Positions 16,411 to 24,843 of a DNA stretch of 64,000 nt are shown here, in pieces. The stretch's first letter is position 1. Each line of letters opens with the position of its first letter. Origin of the DNA: Bifidobacterium psychraerophilum (lineage in GTDB: Bacteria; Actinomycetota; Actinomycetes; Actinomycetales; Bifidobacteriaceae); assembly GCF_000741705.1 (NCBI RefSeq), contig NZ_JGZI01000010.1, positions 62,001 through 126,000 of the forward strand, in the 5' to 3' direction. The notes beneath the pieces were generated by a model, which saw only the letters and a program-made list of their open reading frames with translations, was not told where the DNA came from and made no database searches. A program made the position numbers and the translations under genes.

Positions 16411-18180
16411 CTAGGCTATGCGCCACTGGCTTGCACGATGGCGTGCGGCATAGAAGGAGGCATATTGCCCTTCCTGCCCGATAAGTTCCTCATGCCTTCC
16501 ACGCTGCACCACGCCACCCTTCGCATCGAGCACGATGATCAGATCGGCTGAGCGAATCGTGTTTAGCTTATGCGCTATCACCAGCAGAGACGAGGTCCGC
16601 CTCAGACGCTCCACGCAGTCCATGATGTGACGCTCGTTCTCGGCATCCAATGCGCTCGTCGCCTCATCCAACAGCACGATGGGGGCCTGCTTGAGCAATG
16701 CCCGGGCTATCGACACACGTTGGCGCTCGCCGCCTGAAAGGGCATGCCCGCCTTCACCGACCCTGCTGTTCCAGCCATCGGGCAATCTGTCGACGATTTC
16801 GGACACACCCGCGAGCGCGCCGGCATCTTGAACCTCCTGGTCAGTGGCCGATGGCCTTCCGACCCGGATATTCGCGGCCAAGGTGTCGTCGAAGAGGTAG
16901 ACGTCCTGGAAGACGATGGACAGCTGCTCCATCAGCTGCGCGACGGGCTGGTCCTGCACCGCCACGCCACCGACGCGGATCTGGCCTGAAGTGACGTCGT
17001 AGAAGCGTGCGATGAGCTTTTCGATCGTTGACTTCCCGCCGCCCGAAGGTCCGACAAGAGCCACCATCTGGCCGGGTTTCACGTCGAAGGAGACATCGCG
17101 AAGCACCGGATGATCGGAGAGGTAGGAGAAATTGACGTCCCTGAGTGAAACCGCACCCTTGTCGCTGAGTTCGGCGGGCGCATCGGGTTCGCTCAGTGTC
17201 GGCGCATTGAAGATGTCGTCCAGATGGTCCAGCATCACCCTGTTGTCTTCGACACCCAGCAGCTTCCCGCCAAGCTCCTCAAGCGTCTGCATGAAGCGAA
17301 GCGACAATCCGATGAACGCGATCGCGGAGACCGGGCCCAGGGTGCCTGCCATCGCGAAGCGGGCGGCGAATACAATCATCAGCACCACGATCAGCTGCCC
17401 GATCACACCGGTGAGCAGATTCGCGGCGGTGCCCCACCACAGGGAGGTCTTCTGGGCTGCGGTGCTGGCCGCGCTCGCCTCGTCGAGTTCCTTGAATGAG
17501 GTGCTGCGACCGCAGGCGCGCAAGACGCCTTGACAGCGACCGAATTCGACGATGCGATCGCTGATCTCCTGCTCTGCGGGGTCGGTGATGTGCTTGCCTC
17601 TGGTGATGCAGTACTGCGAGAGCCTGAGCATAAGCAGCATCACCGGTACGCTGAGCGCCAGTATCAGACCGAGTCGGACATCCCAGACCAGCACCCCGAT
17701 GATGACCACGCCGACGCAGCAGGCGTTCTGTATCAGTTTGCCCAGCAGATGGGCGACGCTCTGCCCGAGTGTCATCACGTCCTGCGAAGCGAAGCGGGAA
17801 AGGTTGCCGGCCGAGGACTCATGGAACCAGCCGATGGGAAGTTTGGCGAGTTTATCACCGACTCTCCTGAGCAGGTTGCGGATGATGTCAAGGGCGGATT
17901 CATAGGATGCTATGGCACCGAGATACTCTATTACCGCACCTGCGGCGCCGAGCAGTGCGAGCATGATCATCCATCCCCAGAAGCCGAGTCCCAGCGAGGT
18001 GTCCGCGCCGGAGAGTGTGGCGGATGCCGGCAGAAGCACCAGCAGCGAGAGGCCTGTGACGATGCCGGAAGCGGCGCTCAGCGCGATATCCGATGTGAAA
18101 CGTGACTGTCCTTCCTCGGAGATCATCACCCGGTACCGGGAGATCAACGAGGGTTTGCCTTGTGCTGATGCTGCACTCAT
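16411..18180 (-). CDS. ABC half-transporter (membrane plus ATPase), last gene of the iron-linked operon
   Basis: This half-transporter has 589 residues, with an N-terminal six-helix type IV (exporter-fold) membrane domain and a C-terminal ATPase. Walker A is GPSGGGKST (about 375-385), the signature is LSGGERQR and Walker B is IVLLDEATSALD. Its start overlaps the stop of the preceding half-transporter (ATGA), so the two almost surely form a heterodimer. Exporter-fold pairs next to ECF genes occur in siderophore loci (for example the equibactin locus of Streptococcus equi, and YbtP/YbtQ and IrtA/IrtB, which import ferric siderophores). A drug or peptide exporter role is the alternative. Confidence 0.85.
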   Translation of the reverse strand: MSAASAQGKPSLISRYRVMISEEGQSRFTSDIALSAASGIVTGLSLLVLLPASATLSGADTSLGLGFWGWMIMLALLGAAGAVIEYLGAIASYESALDIIRNLLRRVGDKLAKLPIGWFHESSAGNLSRFASQDVMTLGQSVAHLLGKLIQNACCVGVVIIGVLVWDVRLGLILALSVPVMLLMLRLSQYCITRGKHITDPAEQEISDRIVEFGRCQGVLRACGRSTSFKELDEASAASTAAQKTSLWWGTAANLLTGVIGQLIVVLMIVFAARFAMAGTLGPVSAIAFIGLSLRFMQTLEELGGKLLGVEDNRVMLDHLDDIFNAPTLSEPDAPAELSDKGAVSLRDVNFSYLSDHPVLRDVSFDVKPGQMVALVGPSGGGKSTIEKLIARFYDVTSGQIRVGGVAVQDQPVAQLMEQLSIVFQDVYLFDDTLAANIRVGRPSATDQEVQDAGALAGVSEIVDRLPDGWNSRVGEGGHALSGGERQRVSIARALLKQAPIVLLDEATSALDAENERHIMDCVERLRRTSSLLVIAHKLNTIRSADLIIVLDAKGGVVQRGRHEELIGQEGQYASFYAARHRASQWRIA

Positions 18181-20024
18181 AGATTCACTCCTTCGCTGCC
18201 GGAATTCACGGCGGCGTAATCGCTGGCATCTGTCTGCGCGTTGGCCCAGAGGGCCGCGTAATGGGATTCGTCGGCAAGCTCGTCATGGGTGCCGCAGGCT
18301 TTGATCTGCCCGCGTTCAAGCACGACGATCTGTTCGGCACCAACGATGGATGTCGGTTTGTGCGCGATGACGATTACGGTTCTGTCGCGTACCAGGTTGT
18401 TCAATGCTGTTTGTATTTCTGCTTCCGACTCGGGATCCACCGACGCGGTCGCCTCGTCGAGTATCAGGATCGGTGCATCGACGATCAGCGCCCTGGCGAT
18501 GGCGATGCGGTGTTCCTGTCCTCCCGATAATCCGACATCCTGATTGATGACCGTGTCGTAACCGTGCGGGAGGGCCATGATCTCAGCGTCGATGTTGGCG
18601 GCTTTGGCGGCTGCCCTCACCTCGTCAAGGCTGGCTTCGGGACGGGAAAGCGCGATGTTGTCCCTGACCGACATGCGCAGCAGCTGCGCATCCTGCAATA
18701 CGAAGGATACGGTGGAATACAGCTTGTCATAGGACATATCGCGTACGTCCACGCCGCCGATGCGTACCGTGCCCTCATCGGGGTCGGCGAATCGGGCCAC
18801 CAGCGTTGCGAGTGTGGACTTACCGGATCCCGAAGGGCCTATCAGCGCGGTCGTCGTGCCTTCGGGAATACTGAGACTCACATCGTTGAGTGCCAGCACA
18901 TTCCCGTATGAGTACTTCACATGGTCGAAGCGTATGTCGTAGCCCTTGGGCGTGCGCGGTGTCGCGCTCTGTTCCATCACGGGGGTGTCAAGCACGTCCT
19001 TGAGACGAAGCGCGGCGGCTCCGGCGACCTGGTATGACCAGGACATATTGCCGGCGACCTCTATGGCTGCGGGAAGCACGAGGGCGATCAATGCGCATGC
19101 GAGTACCTGCACGGATGTCACCCAACCCTGTGAAACCATCAGGAATCCGCCTGCGAGATTGATCAGGAGCATCACCGGAGCGGCGATGAAGGACATCGAG
19201 ATCGCCGAGCCTTTCAGCAGGGGTGCGCACCACCCGACGTAGAAGTCGGAGAAGTCGTCGGCGGCGCGGGCGAAGTTCCTGTGTGCGCGGCCAACCTGTC
19301 CGAAGGCTTTCACCACACTGATGCCGCTGACGAATTCGACCATCGTCGAGGAAACGGTGGAGAGCTTCGTATCCATCTCCGCGGTCTTCTCGGGCATGCC
19401 TTTCATCGTGAGCATCTGCAGCAGCAGGTATATGGGTATGGTCGCGACGGAGAGCAGACCCAGACGCCAGTCGATGCTCAGCGCATAGAGGAAGAGGGCG
19501 GCCGGCATCACCAGGGCGGAGGTGGATTCGACCGGGGCATGTGCGACGAGGCCGTGAACGGTATGGGTGTCGTCCTGTACCGCTTTTCGGATCTGGCCGC
19601 TGGTCGATGCCGAGAAGTGGGAGAGTGGGGCCCGGCCCAGTGCGGATATGAGACGTGTGCGCAGATCGAGTCCCATGCGGGCATCGGCGAAATGCGTGAT
19701 GCTCAGAGCCAGGAAGTACAGGCACAATCTGCCCGTGAAGGTGCCGATGAGTACCGAAAGCAGCATCATGGCTTTGGGCTGGTCGATGGGTGAGCCCGTA
19801 TTCCAGGCTTGCAGGAATACGGCACCCAGATTCACCAGCGCGACGTATGGGGCTATGGCCAGAACCGCTGAGATTCCGGAAAGCACCCGTCCTGCGAGCA
19901 ACCACCATCTGATGGAACTGGTGATCTGGGCGAGCGCGGCCTTTCCGGCCTTGCTTTTCGACGCGGCGTCCGTTCCGCCGTCGCTATGCTCGCTTGTGTT
20001 CTTCCTTGTTGTTGGTGATGTCAC
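18177..20024 (-). CDS. ABC half-transporter (membrane plus ATPase), partner subunit
   Basis: This half-transporter has 615 residues: a six-helix membrane domain (about 40-330) and an ATPase with Walker A GPSGSGKST (about 395-403), a signature reading LSGGQEHR instead of LSGGQxQR, and Walker B ILILDEATASVDPESE. The altered signature (HR at the end) is compatible with an asymmetric heterodimer but was not tested. The start is a GTG at 20024 with GGAAGGA 5 nt upstream. It lies 31 bases after the ECF ATPase gene and overlaps the next half-transporter gene, so it is part of the same five-gene operon. Confidence 0.85.
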   Translation of the reverse strand: MTSPTTRKNTSEHSDGGTDAASKSKAGKAALAQITSSIRWWLLAGRVLSGISAVLAIAPYVALVNLGAVFLQAWNTGSPIDQPKAMMLLSVLIGTFTGRLCLYFLALSITHFADARMGLDLRTRLISALGRAPLSHFSASTSGQIRKAVQDDTHTVHGLVAHAPVESTSALVMPAALFLYALSIDWRLGLLSVATIPIYLLLQMLTMKGMPEKTAEMDTKLSTVSSTMVEFVSGISVVKAFGQVGRAHRNFARAADDFSDFYVGWCAPLLKGSAISMSFIAAPVMLLINLAGGFLMVSQGWVTSVQVLACALIALVLPAAIEVAGNMSWSYQVAGAAALRLKDVLDTPVMEQSATPRTPKGYDIRFDHVKYSYGNVLALNDVSLSIPEGTTTALIGPSGSGKSTLATLVARFADPDEGTVRIGGVDVRDMSYDKLYSTVSFVLQDAQLLRMSVRDNIALSRPEASLDEVRAAAKAANIDAEIMALPHGYDTVINQDVGLSGGQEHRIAIARALIVDAPILILDEATASVDPESEAEIQTALNNLVRDRTVIVIAHKPTSIVGAEQIVVLERGQIKACGTHDELADESHYAALWANAQTDASDYAAVNSGSEGVNL

Positions 20025-20055
20025 AACTGTCCTTCCAGAACGCCCGATGCGGCGT

Positions 20056-21672
20056 CTATCGTATTTCTGCTTCTTCTTGTCTCACCACGGATTCGACCTG
20101 GATGTGCGAGCCGCCCTCGGATTCCGACAGGGCATGCAGGGTGACGATCCGATCGGCGCAGGCCCGAAGCAATTCGGTGTCATGGGTGATGACTATGACG
20201 ATCGAGCCGCTGCGGGCGAGCGACCTGAGTCGCTTCGCGATGGCTATCAGATGCCGGTAGTCAACGCCGGAGGTGGGTTCATCGAATACGTACACCCGTT
20301 TGTCGCAGGCGATCGCCGAGGCGATGACCAGCCGTTGCTTCTGGCCGCCGGATAGGGAAAGCGGATGCCGGTCGGCGTATGCTTCAAGATCGAATTCCTT
20401 GAGCAGCGAGGGGACATCCACGGCTTCCCACTCCGCGCTGCTCTGTCCCAAGGTCACTTCCTTGCGGAGTGATTCCGAGAACAGTTGGCGGTGCACATCC
20501 TGCATGACGATGTAGCTCATGCGGGTTCTGTCCCGATGCGACACCGTGGCGCCGTCCAGACTGATGCCCGAGCCGCCTCGTTCCTTGAGCAGGCCGCAGA
20601 TCAGACGTGCCAGCGTTGATTTTCCGGCCCCATTCGCTCCTACCAGGGCGGAGACGGAGCCTTCAGGGAATTGCACATGGCTGATGTCAAGAACGGCCTT
20701 CTTCCGGTATGCGAAGCGAAGATTGTCGAGCGCGAGGCCATTGCCGCCCTGCTCCGTGACCGGTGCGGTGGCCACCATCGGTTCTTCAAGCGAGCGCAGA
20801 CCTCTTCGCCGCCGGGCTTCGTCGCTTTGCGCAAAGAACTCATCCCCGTCCATGATTTCGCTGATACGTCCGGAATCGAGCAGTACGGCCTGATCCACCA
20901 GCCCTTTGAGGAAATAGAGCCTGTGCTCGGCGATGACGACGGTTCGTCCCTGTCGTTTGAGCCGCGCCAGCATCCCGGCGAATTCTTCGATCGCATCGAC
21001 GGAAAGGTTGGAGGTGGGTTCGTCGAAGAGCAACAGGGGCGTGTCCGCGCCGATGGCCTGCGCGCATGCGACTTTCTGCAGTTCCCCGCCGGAGAGCTCG
21101 TTCAGATGACGTCCCATCAGCTCCTCGATGTCGCCATCTCGTGCGGCACGGGCCACATTGCTGACGATCTGCAATCGGGGGACGGCATGGTTCTCCATGC
21201 GGAAGGCGAGTTCACTGCGCACCGCGCTGGTGAAGAACTGGGTTTTCGGATTCTGGAACACCGTGGCGCTGACTTCCCCGCAGGCGCTCAGATCTGCTGT
21301 GGACAGGTCGAGATCCGCCACGCGGACATGACCGGTGATCGTTCCCTGATGAAAATGGGGGACCAGACCATTGAGGAGTTGCAGTGCGCTTGTTTTGCCG
21401 GAGCCGCTCGCGCCACATAGCAAGGTGATCGTTCCCGGCCGGATGTCCAGTGAAATATCGTTGAGGGTCGCTCTGTCGGTGCGTTTGACATCCGCGGTGC
21501 CGTCATCGGCGGCTGTGGTGTAGTACGTGGAATGCCGTGTCGGTGCCGAGCCGTACCAGAAGCTCACATGATCGATGTGCGCGACGGCGTTGCCGTGGTG
21601 GGATTGCCCGGAATCCAAGGACTCCGCTGATGATATGCCACTGTGCTCCATATCCTTCTCTCCCCGGTTCAT
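20056..21672 (-). CDS. ECF transporter ATPase with two ABC domains fused
   Basis: The protein of 538 residues contains two ABC ATPase domains in tandem. Domain 1 has Walker A GASGSGKTS (about 87-95), signature LSGGELQK and Walker B LLLFDEPTSNLS. Domain 2 has Walker A GANGAGKST (about 342-350), signature LSGGQKQR and VYVFDEPTSGVD. This is the energizing A/A' pair of an energy-coupling-factor importer in one chain. The long open frame continues upstream to 22668, but that part is the antisense-free shadow of the T gene. The ATG at 21672 overlaps the T stop (ATGA) and has GGAGG upstream. Confidence 0.88.
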   Translation of the reverse strand: MNRGEKDMEHSGISSAESLDSGQSHHGNAVAHIDHVSFWYGSAPTRHSTYYTTAADDGTADVKRTDRATLNDISLDIRPGTITLLCGASGSGKTSALQLLNGLVPHFHQGTITGHVRVADLDLSTADLSACGEVSATVFQNPKTQFFTSAVRSELAFRMENHAVPRLQIVSNVARAARDGDIEELMGRHLNELSGGELQKVACAQAIGADTPLLLFDEPTSNLSVDAIEEFAGMLARLKRQGRTVVIAEHRLYFLKGLVDQAVLLDSGRISEIMDGDEFFAQSDEARRRRGLRSLEEPMVATAPVTEQGGNGLALDNLRFAYRKKAVLDISHVQFPEGSVSALVGANGAGKSTLARLICGLLKERGGSGISLDGATVSHRDRTRMSYIVMQDVHRQLFSESLRKEVTLGQSSAEWEAVDVPSLLKEFDLEAYADRHPLSLSGGQKQRLVIASAIACDKRVYVFDEPTSGVDYRHLIAIAKRLRSLARSGSIVIVITHDTELLRACADRIVTLHALSESEGGSHIQVESVVRQEEAEIR

Positions 21673-22520
21673 AGGATGATCCCCCCTCCGAAGATGCGCA
21701 GTGCGATGAGCAGCAGGGAGCAGATGCATACGAAGATGTCCCCGGTGCCGAATGTCAGTGCTTCGATGGTGGTGGGATGACGGTGCGTTCCCAGGCCACG
21801 CAACATCGATGAGGCGCTCAGGTCGTCGGCGATCCTTGAGGAGGCCGCAAGCAGGGGGACCAGAATGAATTCCGAGCTTCGTATCGGGTGCATGATCGCA
21901 CCGAGCGCGCCGGGACGGATGCCTCGCAGCAGCATCGCGTCGTTGATGGCCCGCAGCTCCTGTCCGACCGTGGGGATGAATCGAATCACGACGATCAGCG
22001 GGACCACCACGCTTCTGGGGAATCGCAGTGTGACCAGGGCGGCGGCTATCTGGGCGGGGCCTGTTGTCGCGATGAAGAAGGCCGCGTATCCGCAGGAGAC
22101 GCCAAAGCGGGTGAACCAGTAGGCCGCCACGGCCACAAGAGCGGTCACGGGGTTGGCAACAAGACGTGGAAGCACGAGGAATACCGTGGCGCATACCAGG
22201 ATGAATACGCTGAATTTCAGCGCCCCACGCCATCTGCCGCACAGCAGATACAGCACTGCGACGAATGCGGCGGTCGCGAGCGTGAGGATGAAGGGTCCAC
22301 CGCCAAGCACCAGGATGTTGACGAGTACCAGCAGCGCTATCGAGGTGCGCGGGTCGACGGACAGACCGCTGGCGGCGGCACCGGCCTGCAGGGTTCCGGC
22401 ATTCGCCGTGGATGCCCTCTGCATGGCCGAGGGTGCGGGGGAGGATGCTGCTGCCGAGGCCGCTTCGGTCGGCGTCGACGTGGGCGGTACTGCTTCGCTC
22501 AGTGTTGCTTCGGCGCTCAC
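21669..22520 (-). CDS. ECF transporter transmembrane (T) subunit
   Basis: This is an integral membrane protein of 283 residues of the EcfT/CbiQ family. After an Ala/Ser/Thr-rich N-terminus it has about five hydrophobic segments and the coupling-helix motifs ELRAINDAMLLRGIRPG and SASSMLRGLGTH, which contain the family Ala-Arg-Gly type signatures that contact the ATPases. The start is a GTG that overlaps the S-subunit stop (GTGA), so it is translated by coupling. The longer frame to 22628 runs into the S gene and is not credible. Confidence 0.85.
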   Translation of the reverse strand: MSAEATLSEAVPPTSTPTEAASAAASSPAPSAMQRASTANAGTLQAGAAASGLSVDPRTSIALLVLVNILVLGGGPFILTLATAAFVAVLYLLCGRWRGALKFSVFILVCATVFLVLPRLVANPVTALVAVAAYWFTRFGVSCGYAAFFIATTGPAQIAAALVTLRFPRSVVVPLIVVIRFIPTVGQELRAINDAMLLRGIRPGALGAIMHPIRSSEFILVPLLAASSRIADDLSASSMLRGLGTHRHPTTIEALTFGTGDIFVCICSLLLIALRIFGGGIIL

Positions 22521-23128
22521 GACACCATACCCGCTTTGGCGAAATGTCGGTCGATGAGTTTGGTGCCGATCCATGCTCCGAGCAGTCCCACGAAGCAGAG
22601 AATGACGATGAAGGCGGCGACGACCCACGGGGTGAAAATCTGGGACATCTGATTGGCGTATGTCGCACCCATGCTGCCTCGCATATCCTCGTAGTATGCG
22701 GTGGTGTTGATGAAGAGCGGGGCGAAGGGGCCGATAAGCCAGAGTTGGAAGAGGCCGTAGGCGGCGATGTTATGGCCGCGTGACCGGTAGTGCCCGGCTC
22801 TTACGATGAGATCCGCCACGAAGCCCAGTCCGGCGCACAGCGGGACGGTGCCCCAGAAGTGCCCGGTGGCGAGCATCAGGATGCCGATGATCAGACCCAG
22901 TATGGTCATCGCCCCCATAACATGCGTTTTGGCCATGAACAGCATGATGACGGTTCCGCCGATGATGGTGCTGAGGGTGAATCCTGCGAACATGCCGATC
23001 GGACTGATGATTCCCATCATGCCGCCGAGGAAGGTGACGAAATAATAGATCGCCGTGAACACACCGATATTGACCAGGTCCCTGGTGCCTAATGTCAGAC
23101 GCGACGTATTATCTTGCTGTGATGTCAT
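22517..23128 (-). CDS. ECF transporter substrate-binding (S) subunit, MptD-like
   Basis: This is a membrane protein of 203 residues with about six hydrophobic segments and features of the MptD/TIGR02185 type S components (start of the fold at TLGTRDLVNIGVFTAIYYFVTFLGG; GHFWGTVPLCAGLGFVADLIVR). S components bind the substrate and are powered by the T and A proteins. Here they are encoded next in line. The substrate is not known, but the Fur box upstream and the following exporter-fold pair point to an iron chelate or heme. I chose the ATG at 23128 rather than 23164, since the family-like part begins there. Its Shine-Dalgarno is weak. Confidence 0.8.
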   Translation of the reverse strand: MTSQQDNTSRLTLGTRDLVNIGVFTAIYYFVTFLGGMMGIISPIGMFAGFTLSTIIGGTVIMLFMAKTHVMGAMTILGLIIGILMLATGHFWGTVPLCAGLGFVADLIVRAGHYRSRGHNIAAYGLFQLWLIGPFAPLFINTTAYYEDMRGSMGATYANQMSQIFTPWVVAAFIVILCFVGLLGAWIGTKLIDRHFAKAGMVS

Positions 23129-23542
23129 GTGTGGTGCTTTCTTGATGAAATGAGCTTGTAGCAACTGCCGGGTGCATTACTGCAGGGGGAGCCGGGGCTG
23201 ATGAGGCAGGCGGGTCTCCCAAGAGGATGCTAAATATCCTGGGAGCGAAATACAAGACTGTGATTTTCCGAGAAATTCGGTTATCATATCCGCCCTTGTC
23301 GTCGGGTTCCTGTTCTTCAGGAATATGCCTTCCATCAGCACGTGACCCATACGAGGCCCTTCTACAAATCAATAATGATAATAATTATCATATACTGCCG
23401 ATGCCGTTTTGTGTAGGGTTCGGCGCGTTGGCGGCGTGATGCATCGGTGGCAAGGTCCCGGAAGCCGCGGTGTCGGCTCGTTTGAAGCGTCGGGCGGGCA
23501 ACGGCGATCCTTCTGTGGACTTCGCCTTCCCTCCCGGTCGCC
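23129..23542. other. Iron-responsive regulatory interval upstream of the ECF operon
   Basis: The 414 bases hold no recognisable gene. The Fur box (23376-23390) sits about 250 bases before the S-subunit start, so the operon may have a long 5' leader or a second promoter. A partial second half site (TTATCAT at about 23280-23287) and a small CCGA-GAAA-TTCGG hairpin at about 23267-23280 are visible. No known riboswitch class was recognised. Confidence 0.5.
23376..23390. promoter_or_regulatory. Fur box, perfect 7-1-7 palindrome
   Basis: TGATAATAATTATCA is a perfect 7-1-7 inverted repeat, the known core of Fur binding sites (TGATAATnATTATCA). It lies between the end of the Fur-family gene and the start of the minus-strand ECF operon, so the ECF operon is the natural target. 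Confidence 0.85.
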
Positions 23543-24025
23543 TCAGTCGGCGGTTGTGGGGGATGGCAGGGTGCCTGCCAGACGTGCCCTGCAGTCGCCG
23601 CACAGACCGTGAAGAACGAGATCGCCGGAGTCCACGGTGAAACCGTGCTCGCTGGCCGCGTTGATTTCGGCGGAGTTCACCGGTGGTATGTCCAGATCGA
23701 AGATCCGCCCGCATTCGCGGCAGACCATATGGGCATGCGGTCGCTGTTGGCCGGTGTCGTAGAGCATGGCCCCGTCCACCATCGCCATCTTGTGCACGAT
23801 GCCCAGTTCGGCGAAAAGCTCAAGTGTTGCATACACGGTCGGCAGGGAGATGCCCGGCATCAGATCCTCCAATTGCCGCTGTATGTGCACGGCGCTGACG
23901 TGCTGCGGGGAGGAGGAGACTATGCGGTATATCAGTTGGCGCTGTGGCGTGTTGCGCAGCCCGTGCTCATGCAGCAAGGCATCAAGATCCCTTGATCCGT
24001 CTGATGTGCGCGTTGTCGACTGCAT
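23543..24025 (-). CDS. fur: Fur-family metalloregulator
   Basis: The protein of 160 residues has the Fur layout: a winged helix (LRNTPQRQLIYRIVSSS, LPTVYATLELFAELGIVHKM) and a C-terminal dimerisation domain with the sensor/structural residues HAHMVCRECGRIFDLD and LHGLCGDCR, i.e. two CxxC pairs for structural zinc. These support Fur, Zur or PerR; the Fur box and iron-type neighbours favour Fur. It is divergent from the VIT-like gene and codirectional with the ECF operon, which starts about 400 bases downstream. No strong Shine-Dalgarno is seen at the ATG at 24025. Confidence 0.85.
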   Translation of the reverse strand: MQSTTRTSDGSRDLDALLHEHGLRNTPQRQLIYRIVSSSPQHVSAVHIQRQLEDLMPGISLPTVYATLELFAELGIVHKMAMVDGAMLYDTGQQRPHAHMVCRECGRIFDLDIPPVNSAEINAASEHGFTVDSGDLVLHGLCGDCRARLAGTLPSPTTAD

Positions 24026-24077
24026 AGCTCATAGCCTACTATCTTCACCCATTATTTCAAGGAATTTATAGTTTTAA

Positions 24078-24107
24078 TTTGCATCTTATTAAAAGTTATT
24101 TAAGATA
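24078..24107 (+). promoter_or_regulatory. Promoter with inverted repeat for the VIT-like gene
   Basis: TTGCAT, a 17-base AT-rich spacer and AAGATA form a plausible promoter. The same stretch contains the inverted pair TCTTAT and ATAAGA. A metal-responsive regulator could bind here, but the match to any consensus is weak. Confidence 0.4.
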
Positions 24108-24125
24108 AGAGGCAAAGGAGCAGCG

Positions 24126-24662
24126 ATGACGATAGAGAGTGAAATGGAATCGGGGAACATTCCGGAAACGACGGGTATCCATGTTGCGCATGGCGGCGAT
24201 CATGATGCCTTCGTGCTGCGATATGTTCAGCCGGGATTGGTCGGACTGATCGATGGCACGGTGAGCACCTTGGCCCCGGTGTTCGCGGCCGCGATCTTCT
24301 CAGGACCCCACGCGGCGTTCATTGTCGGTATGGCGACCGCCCTGGGTGCGGGTGTCAGCATGGGGTGGTCGGAGGCGCTCTCCGACAACGGCAAGAGCAC
24401 GGGTCGTGGTTCGGCCATCGTCCGCGGTGCGATCACCGGTGCGGCCACAACCATCGGCGGCACCTTCCATACGCTGCCATTCCTGATTCCCAGTCTTCAC
24501 TGGTCGTTGATCGCGGCATTCATCGTCGTCGCCATCGAACTGGTCGTCATCGCCTGGGTCCGTTATCGCTTCCTGCATGTCCCGATGAAGAATTCCCTGA
24601 TGGTCGTCACCCTGGGCGGTGCCATCGTGCTGGCCATAGGGGTGGCTCTGGGCGCCAGCTGA
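24126..24662 (+). CDS. VIT1/CCC1-like membrane metal transporter
   Basis: This is an integral membrane protein of 178 residues. The motif GLVGLIDGTVSTLAPVFAAAI early in the chain resembles the first membrane helix of the VIT1/CCC1/MbfA family, which moves iron or manganese out of the cytoplasm or into stores. About four to five hydrophobic segments follow. It is shorter than full VIT1 and lacks a visible ferritin-like domain, so it may be a VIT-like exporter. AAAGGAG is 5 nt before the ATG. It is divergent from the Fur-family gene, fitting control by metal. Confidence 0.7.
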   Translation: MTIESEMESGNIPETTGIHVAHGGDHDAFVLRYVQPGLVGLIDGTVSTLAPVFAAAIFSGPHAAFIVGMATALGAGVSMGWSEALSDNGKSTGRGSAIVRGAITGAATTIGGTFHTLPFLIPSLHWSLIAAFIVVAIELVVIAWVRYRFLHVPMKNSLMVVTLGGAIVLAIGVALGAS

Positions 24663-24726
24663 CTCGTGCCTGCCGACGCCCGTTCCCCAGCGCTATGCGA
24701 TGGCATCGGCGCTCTGCACTCTGGGG

Positions 24727-24757
24727 TTGACTTCAAGTGGACTTTAAGTTTTACACT
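24727..24757 (+). promoter_or_regulatory. MerR-type promoter and operator of the aldo/keto reductase gene
   Basis: The -35 TTGACT (24727-24732) and -10 TACACT (24752-24757) are 19 bp apart, the unusual spacing of MerR-activated promoters. The spacer is filled by the inverted repeat ACTTCAAGTGGACTTTAAGT (24730-24749). A nearly identical 20-mer lies in the promoter of the cupin-CMD gene at 26639-26658. Confidence 0.8.
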
Positions 24758-24843
24758 CGTGCTTGGCATCGCAGGCGCTGATATGCATCACTGCCTTGCA
24801 GTGCCGGAAGATCAACAATGAAGCCAGTGATGGAGGAACGAAT

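Noticed and set aside
21673-22668. A long N-terminal extension of the ECF ATPase
   Set aside because: It overlaps the T-subunit gene in another frame; the ATG at 21672 has a good ribosome-binding site and the usual overlap.
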